NCBI RefSeq assembly: GCF_009908165.1
Contig: NZ_JAAAUC010000003.1
Coordinates: 352,963-416,962 of the forward strand
Origin: Frigidibacter albus
Lineage (GTDB): Bacteria; Pseudomonadota; Alphaproteobacteria; Rhodobacterales; Rhodobacteraceae
DNA length: 64,000 nucleotides
Direction of reading: 5' to 3'
Positions 36,075 to 47,425 of this stretch are shown piece after piece. Each line of letters starts with the position of its first letter. Position 1 is the stretch's first letter. Below the pieces are notes generated by a model. It saw only the letters and a list, made by a program, of their open reading frames with translations, was not told where the DNA came from and made no database searches. The translations under genes and the position numbers were made by a program.

Positions 36075-37202
36075 ATGGCCGACCTGAACCGTACGGCACT
36101 TCACGCCCTGCATCTGCGGCTTGGCGCGAAAATGGTGCCGTTTGCCGGCTATGACATGCCGGTGCAATATCCCGGGGGCGTGCTCAAGGAGCATCTGCAC
36201 ACCCGCAGCGCCGCGGGCCTGTTCGACGTCGGCCATATGGGGCAGGTGCTGGTCACCGCCATCAGCGGCAAGCAGGCCGATGCGGCGCTGGCGCTGGAAC
36301 GGCTGGTGCCGGTCGATCTGGCGGGGCTGGCCGAGGGACGGCAGCGCTATGGTTTCCTGACCAATGACGCGGGCGGGATCATCGACGACCTGATGATCGC
36401 CAATCGCGGCGATCACTTCTTCATCGTCGTCAATGCCTCCCGCAAGGCGGAGGATCTGGCGGCCCTGCGGGCTGGCCTGCCGGATTATTGCGACGTGGCC
36501 GAGGTGCCGGGCCGCGGGCTGATCGCGCTGCAAGGGCCCGAGGCCGAGGCGGCTTTGGCCCGGCTGGTACCCGATGCGCCCGAGTTTGCCTTCATGGATG
36601 TCGGCATCCGGCTGTGGCAGGGGGTGGAGCTGTGGATCTCCCGCTCCGGCTATACTGGCGAGGACGGGTTCGAGATCTCGGTGCCGGACGCGTTTGCCGA
36701 GGCCCTGGCCGAACGCCTGCTGGAGATGCCCGAGGTTGCCCCCATCGGCCTTGGCGCCCGCGACAGCCTGCGGCTGGAGGCGGGGCTGTGCCTCTATGGC
36801 CATGATATCGATGAGGAAACTACGCCGGTGGAGGCCGGCCTTGCCTGGGCGATCCAGAAGATCCGCCGCAGCGGCGGGGCCCGCTCCGGCGGCTTCCCGG
36901 GGGCCGAGCGCATCCTGCGCGAGCTGGCCGAAGGCACGCCCCGCAAACGACGCGGCCTGCGCCCCGAGGGCCGTGCGCCGATGCGCGAGGGCGTCGAGAT
37001 CTACGCATCCGATGAGGGCGGCGCGCCTATCGGCCGCGTCACCTCGGGCGGCTTCGGGCCCAGCATCGAGGCACCGATGGCCATGGCCTACCTGCCGCCC
37101 GACCTGCCCGAAGGCTCCACCGTCTATGGCGATGTGCGCGGCAAACGCCTGCCCGCGCGCATCGTGCCCATGCCCTTCCGTCCCGCCACCTTCAAACGCT
37201 AA
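36075..37202 (+). CDS. gcvT: Glycine cleavage system T protein (aminomethyltransferase)
   Basis: 375 residues. It moves the one-carbon unit from the lipoyl arm of GcvH to tetrahydrofolate and releases ammonia. Family signatures are [26 protein letters not shown] at the start, a folate-site segment [26 protein letters not shown], and [18 protein letters not shown]. An AGGAGG site lies 8 bases before the ATG. First gene after the glycine riboswitch; gcvH follows after 17 bases. Confidence 0.97.
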   Translation: MADLNRTALHALHLRLGAKMVPFAGYDMPVQYPGGVLKEHLHTRSAAGLFDVGHMGQVLVTAISGKQADAALALERLVPVDLAGLAEGRQRYGFLTNDAGGIIDDLMIANRGDHFFIVVNASRKAEDLAALRAGLPDYCDVAEVPGRGLIALQGPEAEAALARLVPDAPEFAFMDVGIRLWQGVELWISRSGYTGEDGFEISVPDAFAEALAERLLEMPEVAPIGLGARDSLRLEAGLCLYGHDIDEETTPVEAGLAWAIQKIRRSGGARSGGFPGAERILRELAEGTPRKRRGLRPEGRAPMREGVEIYASDEGGAPIGRVTSGGFGPSIEAPMAMAYLPPDLPEGSTVYGDVRGKRLPARIVPMPFRPATFKR

Positions 37203-37219
37203 GTCAAGGATTACATGAG

Positions 37220-37579
37220 ATGAAATTCACCGAAGATCACGAATGGCTGCGCGTCGAGGGCGATCTGGTCATCGTCGGCATCACCGAACACGCCTCGGAG
37301 CAACTGGGCGATGTGGTGTTCGTGGACCTGCCCGAGGCCGGCCGCAGCGTCAGCACCGGAGATGAGGTGGTGGTGATCGAGAGCGTCAAGGCCGCCTCCG
37401 ACATCCTCGCGCCGCTGGATGGCGAGATCGTCGCGGTCAATGACGCGCTGGCCGATACCCCGGCGCTGGTCAACGAAGACCCGCTGGGGAAGGGCTGGTT
37501 CTTCAAGATGAAGGTCGCGGACCTGTCGGCGCTGGACGGCTTCATGGATGAGGCTGCCTACAAAGCCCTGATCGGCTGA
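37220..37579 (+). CDS. gcvH: Glycine cleavage system H protein
   Basis: 119 residues, a lipoyl-carrier protein with the modified Lys at position 57 in ESVKAASD. It shuttles the aminomethyl group between GcvP and GcvT. Full length for the family. It lies between gcvT and gcvP with gaps of 17 and 8 bases. Confidence 0.97.
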   Translation: MKFTEDHEWLRVEGDLVIVGITEHASEQLGDVVFVDLPEAGRSVSTGDEVVVIESVKAASDILAPLDGEIVAVNDALADTPALVNEDPLGKGWFFKMKVADLSALDGFMDEAAYKALIG

Positions 37580-37587
37580 GGAAAATC

Positions 37588-40425
<2,838 letters not shown>

Positions 40426-40459
40426 CCCCGGCCGCGTGTGGAAACCGTACAGAACCTAT

Positions 40460-40474
40460 ACATATGTCATATGT
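40460..40474. promoter_or_regulatory. Perfect inverted repeat ACATATG-T-CATATGT
   Basis: A 15-base dyad with perfect 7-base arms in the A/T-rich spot between gcvP and the small Lys-rich gene. It also contains promoter-like hexamers (CATATG, TATACA). It is a probable operator or promoter element; the binding protein is unknown. Confidence 0.4.
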
Positions 40475-40630
40475 AAACTGAATCTGTCGGGAACTGCGGC
40501 GCTGACGGCCCCGTGAGGGGCGCGCAAGCGGCTTGTGCGGCGGGCCGGGCAGGGGTAGCACATGGGCAATGGGGGCGCGCTGCGGACATTCCGCGGCCCG
40601 CCCCGGCAGGACATGTCGAAAGGACAAGCG

Positions 40631-40771
40631 ATGGCCAAGGGCAACAACCAGAAGAGCAACAAGGAAGTGAAGAAGCCGAAGAAGGAGAAGCCGAAGACGG
40701 CGATCGTCCTCGACTCGACCGGCAAGCCGCCGATGTTCTCGGCGGCCGCAGCGGCGGCGAAGAAGAAGTAA
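40631..40771 (+). CDS. Small Lys-rich protein, unknown function
   Basis: 46 residues: a basic stretch (MAKGNNQKSNKEVKKPKKEK), then TAIVLDSTGKPPMFS and an Ala/Lys tail. AAAGGA lies 8 bases before the ATG. Short, very basic proteins of this pattern are conserved in alphaproteobacteria; the charge suggests nucleic acid or ribosome binding, which is inference only. A strong hairpin follows the stop codon, so it is probably a single-gene unit. Confidence 0.75.
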   Translation: MAKGNNQKSNKEVKKPKKEKPKTAIVLDSTGKPPMFSAAAAAAKKK

Positions 40772-40778
40772 GCGCGCG

Positions 40779-40799
40779 GCCGGGGCATCGCGCCCCGGC
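40779..40799 (+). terminator. Hairpin after the small Lys-rich gene
   Basis: GCCGGGGC (40779-40786) and GCCCCGGC (40792-40799) form an 8-base-pair stem with a 5-base loop, 7 bases after the TAA. There is no long U tract. Confidence 0.6.
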
Positions 40800-40877
40800 G
40801 GCTGTTCCGGCGCTCTTGTGCCGCCGCCCGGCGATGCCGATATATGCAACAATGCGAATATCTGGTGGAGAGCGGCG

Positions 40878-41315
40878 ATGACCGGAGCCCTGAAGCTGAC
40901 CTGTGCTGCCTGTGGGCAGGCGAACCGCGTGCCGGCGGAGCGCGTCGGCGCAGGCCCCAAATGCGGCATCTGCGGCGCGGCGCTGGTGAGCGGCAAGGTG
41001 GCGGAGCTGGACCCCGAGACCCTGCGCAAGGCGGCGGGCGACGATCTGCCGCTGCTGGTGGATTTCTGGGCGCCCTGGTGCGGGCCCTGCCGGCAGATGG
41101 CCCCCGAGTTCGCCAAGGCCGCGCAGGCGCTGGCGCCGGGCGTGCGGCTGGCCAAGATCGACACCGAGGCGCATCCCGCTGCCTCGGGGCGCTACGCCAT
41201 CCGCGGCATCCCGGCGCTGATCCTGTTCCACCGGGGCCGTGAGGTTGCACGGCTGGCCGGAGCGCGGCCGGCGGCCGACATCGTGGCCTTTGTCCGGGGC
41301 AAGGTGGCGGGCTGA
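40878..41315 (+). CDS. trxC: Thioredoxin 2-like protein with N-terminal zinc ribbon
   Basis: 145 residues. Two CxxC pairs (LTCAACGQ and PKCGICG) at the N-terminus form the zinc finger of thioredoxin 2. The thioredoxin domain follows with active site WAPWCGPC and the cis-Pro in IRGIPALILF. A cytoplasmic disulfide reductase, in relatives linked to oxidative stress. The ATG at 40878 starts the zinc ribbon and has GGTGGAG before it. Confidence 0.92.
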   Translation: MTGALKLTCAACGQANRVPAERVGAGPKCGICGAALVSGKVAELDPETLRKAAGDDLPLLVDFWAPWCGPCRQMAPEFAKAAQALAPGVRLAKIDTEAHPAASGRYAIRGIPALILFHRGREVARLAGARPAADIVAFVRGKVAG

Positions 41316-41346
41316 CGAAAAACACCGGCAAGGCCCGGCGGCGCGC

Positions 41347-41375
41347 TTGACAAGGGGGCGCCGAAGGGGCACATA
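41347..41375 (+). promoter_or_regulatory. Promoter of tRNA-Ala
   Basis: TTGACA (41347-41352), a 17-base spacer and CACATA (41370-41375), 11 bases before the mature tRNA. Confidence 0.55.
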
Positions 41376-41386
41376 CCCGGCCCGTG

Positions 41387-41462
<76 letters not shown>

Positions 41463-41701
41463 TTGTTTCGCTTTTCAGAGGCGAAATCAGGTGTGTCCCA
41501 AAAGTGCGACATGCCTACTTGACCCGCTCTCGCATGGCGTCTTTTACTTCCGCTGGCCGCTTTGGCTTACGGGGGGGGCGGCGGTTCACCCTGCTCTTTG
41601 AACATGCGATGCCCGAACAAGGCAGGCATAGGACTTGTGTGTTGCCACTGCACCGGGGGGGGGCGCGAAGGTGGTGCTTACACATGCAAGGGTTGTACAG
41701 A

Positions 41702-42712
41702 ATGTTGTGGCACAAGACGCTAGAAATCTGGATTTTTCCGCCAAAGCAACTTGGCGCACATCATCGTGCCATCAATTTCCCCTTCGACGAGCTTAAAGAT
41801 CAAGTGATGCTGTTACCCGATAGTCCATGGCAAATCGACATCCATCACATCACACAGAGCGAAATTACTCAGCCGCCATTTTTCAAGCAAAGTACTCCCA
41901 GTCTAGAACTTGCGGGAGGTATAAAGTTTGTACTTCAACTGAACCGGAGACTTGTCGCTGAGTATTTGGAAAAGACTTATACTTCGGAGCCTAGGTTGAA
42001 AGAAATGCGGCATGCGGGTAGATCCTCTCAGGGGCTCGTAGGCACCGTGTGGGCTGGAATTCTTGTCAGGGATTTTCAATATACGGTCATGCTGTTGCTC
42101 GCATCAATCAATGTTTCGTCACCGCTTTGCTTTCCTGTAGGCCAGATTAGATTCTTTCAATTTGGTAGAGAATCTGTGGGCAACGGTTTTCTTGCGAAAG
42201 CTATAGGGCGAGACGAGATGCGTGTGCCAATGAAGTGTAATGACGTGAGCAACCTCAAATTCTTCAACTTCGTTCAATCGATGAGAGACGAACTGCTTCG
42301 AGAGCCAACAAGTCAGTTTGGCAGGTCGTTCTCGTTCCTTACTCATTCTCTTTCGAACAGGTCGGCTAGCCCGTTATCCGCATTGGTTTGGGCTCTTGCA
42401 GCAATTGAGGCGCTGGTTGGAGAGAAGGATAGAGGTTCGCGAAAGTTAGTAGAAACTAGACTGTTAGCGCTTTTGCCAGAACTGAACGGTTCTAACACTA
42501 TAGCCAGATTTCGGAAGCTCTATGACCTCAGAGGTCAGGTAATTCATGGATCAGCAAGGGTTGCGGTATCATTTTCGGATAGTTCAGTATCAAGGGAGGT
42601 CTATCCGTTTGACGACACGGCTTTCTCTCAATTCCTGGCCATGAAGATGCTGCACAGGTATTTTGAAATTGGGAAGAAGGATGTGGAGTTTCAGATGGTC
42701 GTCAAGCGTTGA
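41702..42712 (+). CDS. HEPN (Apea-like) domain protein in an A/T-rich islet
   Basis: 336 residues from the ATG at 41702 (41684 is also possible); no strong ribosome site. The frame runs back across tRNA-Ala, so the true start must be downstream of it. The C-terminal third looks like an Apea-type HEPN domain: ALVWALAAIEALVGE, then FRKLYDLRGQVIHG with the Rx4H ribonuclease motif (R277, H282). The N-terminal part is unrecognised. Codon use and base content are clearly A/T-richer than in every neighbour, indicating recent transfer behind the tRNA. HEPN proteins of this kind are often RNA-cleaving defence factors or toxins; no partner gene is next to it. Confidence 0.7.
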   Translation: MLWHKTLEIWIFPPKQLGAHHRAINFPFDELKDQVMLLPDSPWQIDIHHITQSEITQPPFFKQSTPSLELAGGIKFVLQLNRRLVAEYLEKTYTSEPRLKEMRHAGRSSQGLVGTVWAGILVRDFQYTVMLLLASINVSSPLCFPVGQIRFFQFGRESVGNGFLAKAIGRDEMRVPMKCNDVSNLKFFNFVQSMRDELLREPTSQFGRSFSFLTHSLSNRSASPLSALVWALAAIEALVGEKDRGSRKLVETRLLALLPELNGSNTIARFRKLYDLRGQVIHGSARVAVSFSDSSVSREVYPFDDTAFSQFLAMKMLHRYFEIGKKDVEFQMVVKR

Positions 42713-42941
42713 ATAAGTCCTGCCACACGTTGAGGCGTTCAAGTGCGGTAAGGCTGTGGCGGAAACAACGAAAACGGTTCTTAGTCGCTTTTCTGACTGA
42801 AGGTCTAGCCTCTGCTTCACCTTGGAAGCTCCGCACTTTGCAACTCAAGCGTTCTCTGCATTGTGTCCATGAATCGCACCTTCCCCCCGCCCCGCGCTTC
42901 TGGCACCAAGGCCCCAGCACTCCCCCTCCAGCGTGGCGACG

Positions 42942-43430
42942 ATGACCGACCAGACCAGCCCGACCGACTCGATTACCCTCACCCGCGAGAGCCCGCTTGG
43001 GCCGGATCTGGCGCTGCTGATGCGGCGGCATAGCGAGGCGATGCATGCGGATACGCCGCCGGAGAGCATCCATATGATGGATGCCTCGGCGCTGGACGCG
43101 CCCGGGATCGCGTTTTTCGTGATGCGGGAGGATGGGGCTGCGGTGGGGATGGGGGCGTTCAAGCGGCTGTCGGACGCCTCCCATGCCGAGATCAAGTCGA
43201 TGCATGTGCTGGAGGAGCTGCGCGGGCGCGGGCTGGCGCGGCGGCTGCTGGAGCATCTGGTGGCGGAGGCGATGGCGGCGGGGGTGACGCGGCTGAGCCT
43301 CGAGACCGGGAGCCAGCCGAGCTTTGCGGCGGCGCGGATGCTGTATGCGCGGGCGGGGTTTGTGGAATGTGCGCCGTTCGAGGGGTATGGGCTGGACCCG
43401 AACAGCGTGTTCATGACGCGGGGGGTGTAG
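42942..43430 (+). CDS. GNAT family N-acetyltransferase
   Basis: 162 residues (an in-frame GTG at 42933 would add three). The acetyl-CoA site is in SMHVLEELRGRGLARRLLEHL, with RLSLETGSQPSFAAARMLYARAGF typical of the YjdJ/PhnO-like branch. Substrate unknown. The 229 bases before it show no gene and return from A/T-rich to the host G/C-rich composition. Confidence 0.85.
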   Translation: MTDQTSPTDSITLTRESPLGPDLALLMRRHSEAMHADTPPESIHMMDASALDAPGIAFFVMREDGAAVGMGAFKRLSDASHAEIKSMHVLEELRGRGLARRLLEHLVAEAMAAGVTRLSLETGSQPSFAAARMLYARAGFVECAPFEGYGLDPNSVFMTRGV

Positions 43431-43476
43431 GGCGGGCGGTTCGCATGTTGTGAGGCGTTTGGTCGGGCGGAAAAAG

Positions 43477-43495
43477 GCGAGGCACTGCCTCGCCC
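43477..43495 (-). terminator. Rho-independent-type hairpin (minus strand)
   Basis: Stem GGCGAGGC/GCCTCGCC with a 3-base loop. On the minus strand it is followed by TTTTT, so it could end transcripts from the HxlR gene that pass antisense through tRNA-Arg. Confidence 0.5.
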
Positions 43496-43547
43496 CGCCC
43501 GTGCGGGGCGTATCGATTGGAGCCAATGGCAACGAAAGACCGTGTGA

Positions 43548-43624
43548 GGCCAGCGCCCGACCTGGTGGGCGAGAAGCGCCCGCCAAGGGCGGGGCGGGCG
43601 CTGGCCGGGCCCTTTGGGGGCCCG
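43548..43624. repeat. REP-like palindromic cluster
   Basis: GGCCAGCGCCCG (43548-43559) pairs perfectly with CGGGCGCTGGCC (43595-43606). Inside is a second hairpin (43564-43571 with 43577-43584, one G-U), and directly after is a third, CGGGCCC (43606-43612) with GGGCCCG (43618-43624). Such nested GC palindromes are usual for dispersed intergenic repeats. Confidence 0.6.
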
Positions 43625-43767
43625 TCCGGTGCGGGTGGATACGGCGGTGCGTGGCGAAGGCGATGGCCTTCGCCACGGTTAGGGTGAAGGGTGGGGCTTG
43701 CATTGAGCTGCCGCCACCTCTCCCGCCCCTTGATCCGCGGGCGCAGATGCCGCAAAAGGCGCGGAGT

Positions 43768-43844
43768 GGCCCCGTAGCTCAACTGGATAGAGCACGGACC
43801 TTCTAAGTCTGGGGTTGGGGGTTCAAGTCCTCCCGGGGTCGCCA
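43768..43844 (+). tRNA. tRNA-Arg (TCT anticodon)
   Basis: 77 bases. Acceptor GGCCCCG pairs with CGGGGTC, D arm GCTC/GAGC, anticodon stem CGGAC/GTCTG with loop CTTCTAA (anticodon TCT, reading AGA), T arm GGGGG-TTCAAGT-CCTCC, discriminator G and encoded CCA. The converging HxlR gene ends inside its 3' half on the other strand. Confidence 0.95.
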
Positions 43845-44191
43845 GCATCACCCGCCTGCACCGAGGGGATGCGGGCGAGGTTGCCTTCGAGGCAGTCGGC
43901 CAGCGCCTTCACGCGTGCGGCAACCTCCTCCCCCAGCAGCGTCAGGTCATATTCCACATGCGGCGGCACCACCGGATGCGCGGTGCGGCGGACCATGCCG
44001 TCCTCTTCCAGCAGGCGCAGGGACTGGGCCAGCATCCGCTCTGACACGCCGCCGATGCGCCGGCGCAGGGCGCTGAACCGCAATGTGCCGCCTTGCAGCG
44101 CGATCAGGATCAGCACGCCCCAGCGGCTGGTGACGTGGTTCAGCACCCGGCGCGAGGGGCAATTCTCGTTCATCACGTCGGGCAGGTGCAT
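43823..44191 (-). CDS. HxlR family transcriptional regulator
   Basis: 122 residues. The winged helix has NHVTSRWGVLILIALQGG, RFSALRRRIGGVSERMLAQSLRLLEEDGMV and PPHVEYDLTLLG. A Cys near the N-terminus (NENCPSRRVL) matches the redox or quinone-sensing Cys of YodB/QorR-type members. It diverges from a quinone-reductase-like gene, the same layout as E. coli ytfH/ytfG. The last residues (QAGDAGDPGRT) and the TGA are read from the antisense of tRNA-Arg. Confidence 0.9.
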   Translation of the reverse strand: MHLPDVMNENCPSRRVLNHVTSRWGVLILIALQGGTLRFSALRRRIGGVSERMLAQSLRLLEEDGMVRRTAHPVVPPHVEYDLTLLGEEVAARVKALADCLEGNLARIPSVQAGDAGDPGRT

Positions 44192-44209
44192 GGCGGGGCC
44201 TCGGTTTGC

Positions 44210-44227
44210 ACTAACAAAAATGTTGGT
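44210..44227. promoter_or_regulatory. Probable HxlR operator
   Basis: ACTAACA and TGTTGGT form near-perfect inverted 7-base arms around AAAA, in the 95 bases between hxlR and the oxidoreductase gene. Position and A/T-rich centre suit HxlR-type binding. Confidence 0.5.
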
Positions 44228-44286
44228 ACTTCCCTTTCGTACGTATGCCGCTATCTGGGGTCTGTCAACATGAAGGAGACCCCCCA

Positions 44287-45135
44287 ATGACCCCCACGAC
44301 CATCGCCATCACCGGTGCCAGCGGCCAGCTTGGCCGGCTTGCCATTGCCCATCTGAAGACCCTGACCGATCCTGCCGGCATCGTGGCGCTGGCGCGCGAT
44401 CCTGCCAAGGTGGCCGATCTGGGCGTGGCCGCCCGCGCCTTCGACTACACGCAACCCGAGACGATGGGCGCGGCGCTGGCGGGGGTGCAGACGCTGGTGC
44501 TGATTTCCTCGAACGATTTCAACGACCGGGTCGGGCAGCACCGCAACGTCATCGAAGCGGCAACGGCGGCGGGGGTGGGGCGGATCGTCTATACTTCGAT
44601 CCTGAAGGCGGACCGCTCGCCGATGCTGATCGCGGCGGATCACCGCGAGACGGAGGCGGTGATCGCCGCCTCGGGCCTGCCGGCGGCGATCTTGCGCAAC
44701 GGCTGGTATACCGAGAACTGGACCGCCAATCTGTGCGGGGCGATTGCGGCGGGCGCGCTGATCGGCGCGGCGGGGACGGCGCGGTTCACGCCCGCGGCGC
44801 GGCGCGATTATGCCGAGGCGCTGGCGGTCGTGGCCGCCGATGCGGGGCGCGTAGGGGTGCTGGAGCTGGCGGGGGATGAGGGCTTCCCGCTGGCGGATCT
44901 GGCGGCGGAGGTGTCGCGCCAGACCGGCAAGGCGCTGCCCTATAACGACCTGCCGCCCGAGGTCTATCAGGGGCTGCTGGAGAGCTTTGGCCTGCCGGCG
45001 GGCTTTGCCGCGGTGCTGGTCGATGTGGACGTGAAGGCGGCCGGGGGCTGGCTGGAAGACGAGAGTGGCACGCTGGCCCGCCTGCTGGGCCGCCCGACGG
45101 TGCGGATGGCCGAGGCTGTGGCGGTGGCGATGTAA
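44287..45135 (+). CDS. NmrA-like NAD(P)H:quinone oxidoreductase (QorB/YtfG type)
   Basis: 282 residues with a Rossmann start ITGASGQLGRLAIAHL, the VQTLVLISSNDFNDRVGQHRNVI stretch and ADHRETEAVIAASGLPAAILRNGWYTEN typical of the QorB/NmrA-like group. Such proteins reduce quinones or sense NADP(H). The ATG at 44287 follows AAGGAG. Divergent from hxlR, which most likely controls it in response to quinones or electrophiles. Confidence 0.9.
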   Translation: MTPTTIAITGASGQLGRLAIAHLKTLTDPAGIVALARDPAKVADLGVAARAFDYTQPETMGAALAGVQTLVLISSNDFNDRVGQHRNVIEAATAAGVGRIVYTSILKADRSPMLIAADHRETEAVIAASGLPAAILRNGWYTENWTANLCGAIAAGALIGAAGTARFTPAARRDYAEALAVVAADAGRVGVLELAGDEGFPLADLAAEVSRQTGKALPYNDLPPEVYQGLLESFGLPAGFAAVLVDVDVKAAGGWLEDESGTLARLLGRPTVRMAEAVAVAM

Positions 45136-45365
45136 GGCGAGGGGCGCCCTTCCGGGACCGCCCCGTGCAAATAAGACCGCTGTTCTGTCGGGGAGTATGC
45201 AAGGATGCGAATGTTCGCGGCGGGTCTTGCCGGGCGGGGCGGCGGTTTGGCGCGGCTGTGCCGCCCGGAACGCCGTTCGCCCCCGGGCGCGGCTTTGGCT
45301 GGGCCCCGCCCTTGCCTCGCAGGCGCGGAAGGCCGACATCTGCGGCAACAGGAAAGGGTTCTCCG

Positions 45366-46301
45366 ATGAAGACTTTTGCAGTTTCCGCCGTGCTTGCCTT
45401 GGGGCTCTCTACCACCGCGATGGCCCAGACGGAGGCCGGTTTCGGCCCGCTGGTGTCAGCCGCCGAGGTGCAGACCCTGGCTGCGGGCGAGGAGGCGCCG
45501 CTGGTGCTCGATATCCGCGGCGCGGCCTATGACCAGGGCCATATCGCGGGCGCGGTGTCGGCCCCCTATGAGCGTTTCCGCGGGCCGGCGGAGAATCCGG
45601 GCGCGCTGGTGCCGGAGGATCAGCTGGAGGCCACGCTGCAAGAACTGGGCGTGACGCTGGAGCGGCCGGTGGTTGTGGTGCATCAGGGCAAGGATGACAG
45701 CGATTTCGGGGCCGCGGCGCGGGTTTACTGGACGCTGAAATCCTCGGGCGTGAGCCAGCTGGCGATCCTGAATGGCGGGATGGCGGCCTGGGGCGCCGCG
45801 GGGCTGCCGCTGGAGACGAAGGCGACGGTGCCCACGCCGTCGGACATCGACATCGCCTTTTCGGACCGCTGGCTGGCGACCACCGATGACGTCAGCGCCA
45901 TCGTGAATGGCGAGCGGCAGGCGCGGCTGGTCGATGCGCGCCCCGCAGGCTTCTTCGAGGGGCGGCAGGCCCATGCCGCGATGTCTCGGCCCGGCACGCT
46001 GCCGGGGGCCGAGAACCTGGCGCATAGCGTGTGGTTCGACGGCGGCGTGGAGGTGATGAACGCGCCTGCGGCGAATGAGGTGCTGGCGCGGCTGGGGATC
46101 GGGCGCGATGAGGGGGTCGTGGCCTTCTGCAACACCGGGCATTGGGCGGCGACCGAGTGGTTCGCGCTGTCGGAACTGGCGGGGGTCGAGGATGTGAAGC
46201 TGTACCCGGAGTCGATGGTCGGCTGGTCGCAGACCGGACAGGACATGGAGAACACCCCCGGCCTGGTGCGCAACCTGCTGAACCAGCTGCGGGGCAACTG
46301 A
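45366..46301 (+). CDS. Periplasmic two-domain rhodanese (sulfurtransferase)
   Basis: 311 residues with a Sec signal (MKTFAVSAVLALGLSTTAMAQ). The first rhodanese-like domain (residues about 30-150) lacks the active Cys (VVVVHQGKDD in its place). The second has it, C255 in VVAFCNTGHWAATEW. It should move sulfane sulfur in the periplasm. The gene ends in a TGATG junction with a YeeE/YedE transporter, so the pair probably handles thiosulfate or another sulfur donor together. The 230 bases upstream hold no gene. Confidence 0.9.
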   Translation: MKTFAVSAVLALGLSTTAMAQTEAGFGPLVSAAEVQTLAAGEEAPLVLDIRGAAYDQGHIAGAVSAPYERFRGPAENPGALVPEDQLEATLQELGVTLERPVVVVHQGKDDSDFGAAARVYWTLKSSGVSQLAILNGGMAAWGAAGLPLETKATVPTPSDIDIAFSDRWLATTDDVSAIVNGERQARLVDARPAGFFEGRQAHAAMSRPGTLPGAENLAHSVWFDGGVEVMNAPAANEVLARLGIGRDEGVVAFCNTGHWAATEWFALSELAGVEDVKLYPESMVGWSQTGQDMENTPGLVRNLLNQLRGN

Positions 46302-47425
46302 TGACTGTTGCGGTGGCAGAGCCTTCGGGCAGCTGGGGCGCGCGGCGCGGGCTGATCGTGCTGGCCGCGCTGGGGCTGGTGCTGGCCGTGGCGCTGCTGG
46401 CGGGGGCCCGCTATGGGCTGCTGCTGGCCATCGGGCTTGGCTTCGGGCTGGTGCTGGAGGGGCTGCGCTTCGGTTTTGCGGGGCCTTGGCGGGCGATGAT
46501 CCTGCGGCGCGATCCGTCGGGGATTCTGGCGCAGTTGCTGGCGATTGCTGTCGTGGCGCTGGTGGCGTTTCCGCTGCTGAGCGGGGCGTCGGGCGAGGTT
46601 GTGGGCGCGGCCGCCCCGATCGGCTGGGCGATGGCGGGCGGGGCGTTCGTCTTTGGCGCGGCGATGCAGGTGGTTCTGGGCTGCGGGTCGGGCACGCTGG
46701 TCAATGCCGGCAGCGGCAATCCGGTCAGCCTGCTGGCGCTGCCGTTCTTTGCCATCGGCAGCTTTCTGGGCGCCTATGGCCTGATCTGGTGGACCGACCT
46801 TGGCGCGCTGCCGATCCTGACGCTGACCGGCACATCCGGCCTTGCGGTGACGCTGGTGCTGCTGGCGGCGGTGGCGGGGCTGCTGCTGATGCTGGCGGCG
46901 CCGGGCACGCGGCATGTGCCGCGGCGGCTGGTGATTGCGGCGCTGCTGCTGGCGGCGCTGGCGATTGGCAACCTCGTGGTCGCCGGGCAGCCCTGGGGGG
47001 TGGTCTATGGGCTGGGCCTGTGGGGCGCGAAGGGGGCGGTCGCCTTGGGGGCTGACCTGTCGGGATCAGCCTTCTGGGCCGCGCCGGGGAATGCCGGGCG
47101 GCTGGAGGCGAGCGTGCTGACCGACGTGACGTCGCTGACCAATATCGGCATCATCACCGGGGCCTTCCTTGTGGCCTGCTGGCGGCGGGGCGGGCTGTCG
47201 CAGCCCTTGCCGAAGCTGCCGGCGCGGGCCTGGGCGGCGACCATCGTGGCGGGGCTGCTGCTGGGATACTCGGCGCGGCTGGCGTTCGGCTGCAACGTCG
47301 GCGCGTTCTTCAGCGGCATTTCCACCGGCAGCCTGCATGGCTGGGTCTGGTTCGCGATGGCCTTCGCCGGGGCCTGTGTCGGCGTGCGGCTGCGGCCGAT
47401 CCTGGGCCTGGAGCCGCGCCCATGA
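46301..47425 (+). CDS. YeeE/YedE (TsuA-like) sulfur compound transporter
   Basis: 374 residues with about 10 helices. Two conserved Cys motifs line the predicted path: LGCGSGTLVNAGSGN and FGCNVGAFFSGISTGSLHGW. Known relatives import thiosulfate via Cys-S-S exchange. It starts inside the rhodanese stop and overlaps a small exported protein by ATGA. Neither side has a TusA or sox gene, so the exact substrate stays open. Confidence 0.9.
   Translation: MTVAVAEPSGSWGARRGLIVLAALGLVLAVALLAGARYGLLLAIGLGFGLVLEGLRFGFAGPWRAMILRRDPSGILAQLLAIAVVALVAFPLLSGASGEVVGAAAPIGWAMAGGAFVFGAAMQVVLGCGSGTLVNAGSGNPVSLLALPFFAIGSFLGAYGLIWWTDLGALPILTLTGTSGLAVTLVLLAAVAGLLLMLAAPGTRHVPRRLVIAALLLAALAIGNLVVAGQPWGVVYGLGLWGAKGAVALGADLSGSAFWAAPGNAGRLEASVLTDVTSLTNIGIITGAFLVACWRRGGLSQPLPKLPARAWAATIVAGLLLGYSARLAFGCNVGAFFSGISTGSLHGWVWFAMAFAGACVGVRLRPILGLEPRP

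Larger units (their letters stand above)
43431..43767. other. Gene-free stretch with palindromic elements
   Basis: No credible gene. Contents: a hairpin at 43477-43495 (GGCGAGGC/GCCTCGCC) next to a run of five A, which reads on the minus strand as a terminator ending in T5; and a palindromic cluster at 43548-43624 described separately. The rest, up to tRNA-Arg, contains only weak promoter-like sequence. Confidence 0.6.

Noticed and set aside
41468..42796. TCGCTTTTC present on both sides of the HEPN gene (41468 and 42788) as a possible attachment repeat
   Set aside because: Only 9 bases, not part of the tRNA, and no integrase is present; chance is likely.
43450..43806. 118-codon plus-strand frame before tRNA-Arg
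   Set aside because: It runs over palindromes and into the tRNA, has no ribosome site and an unnatural composition.
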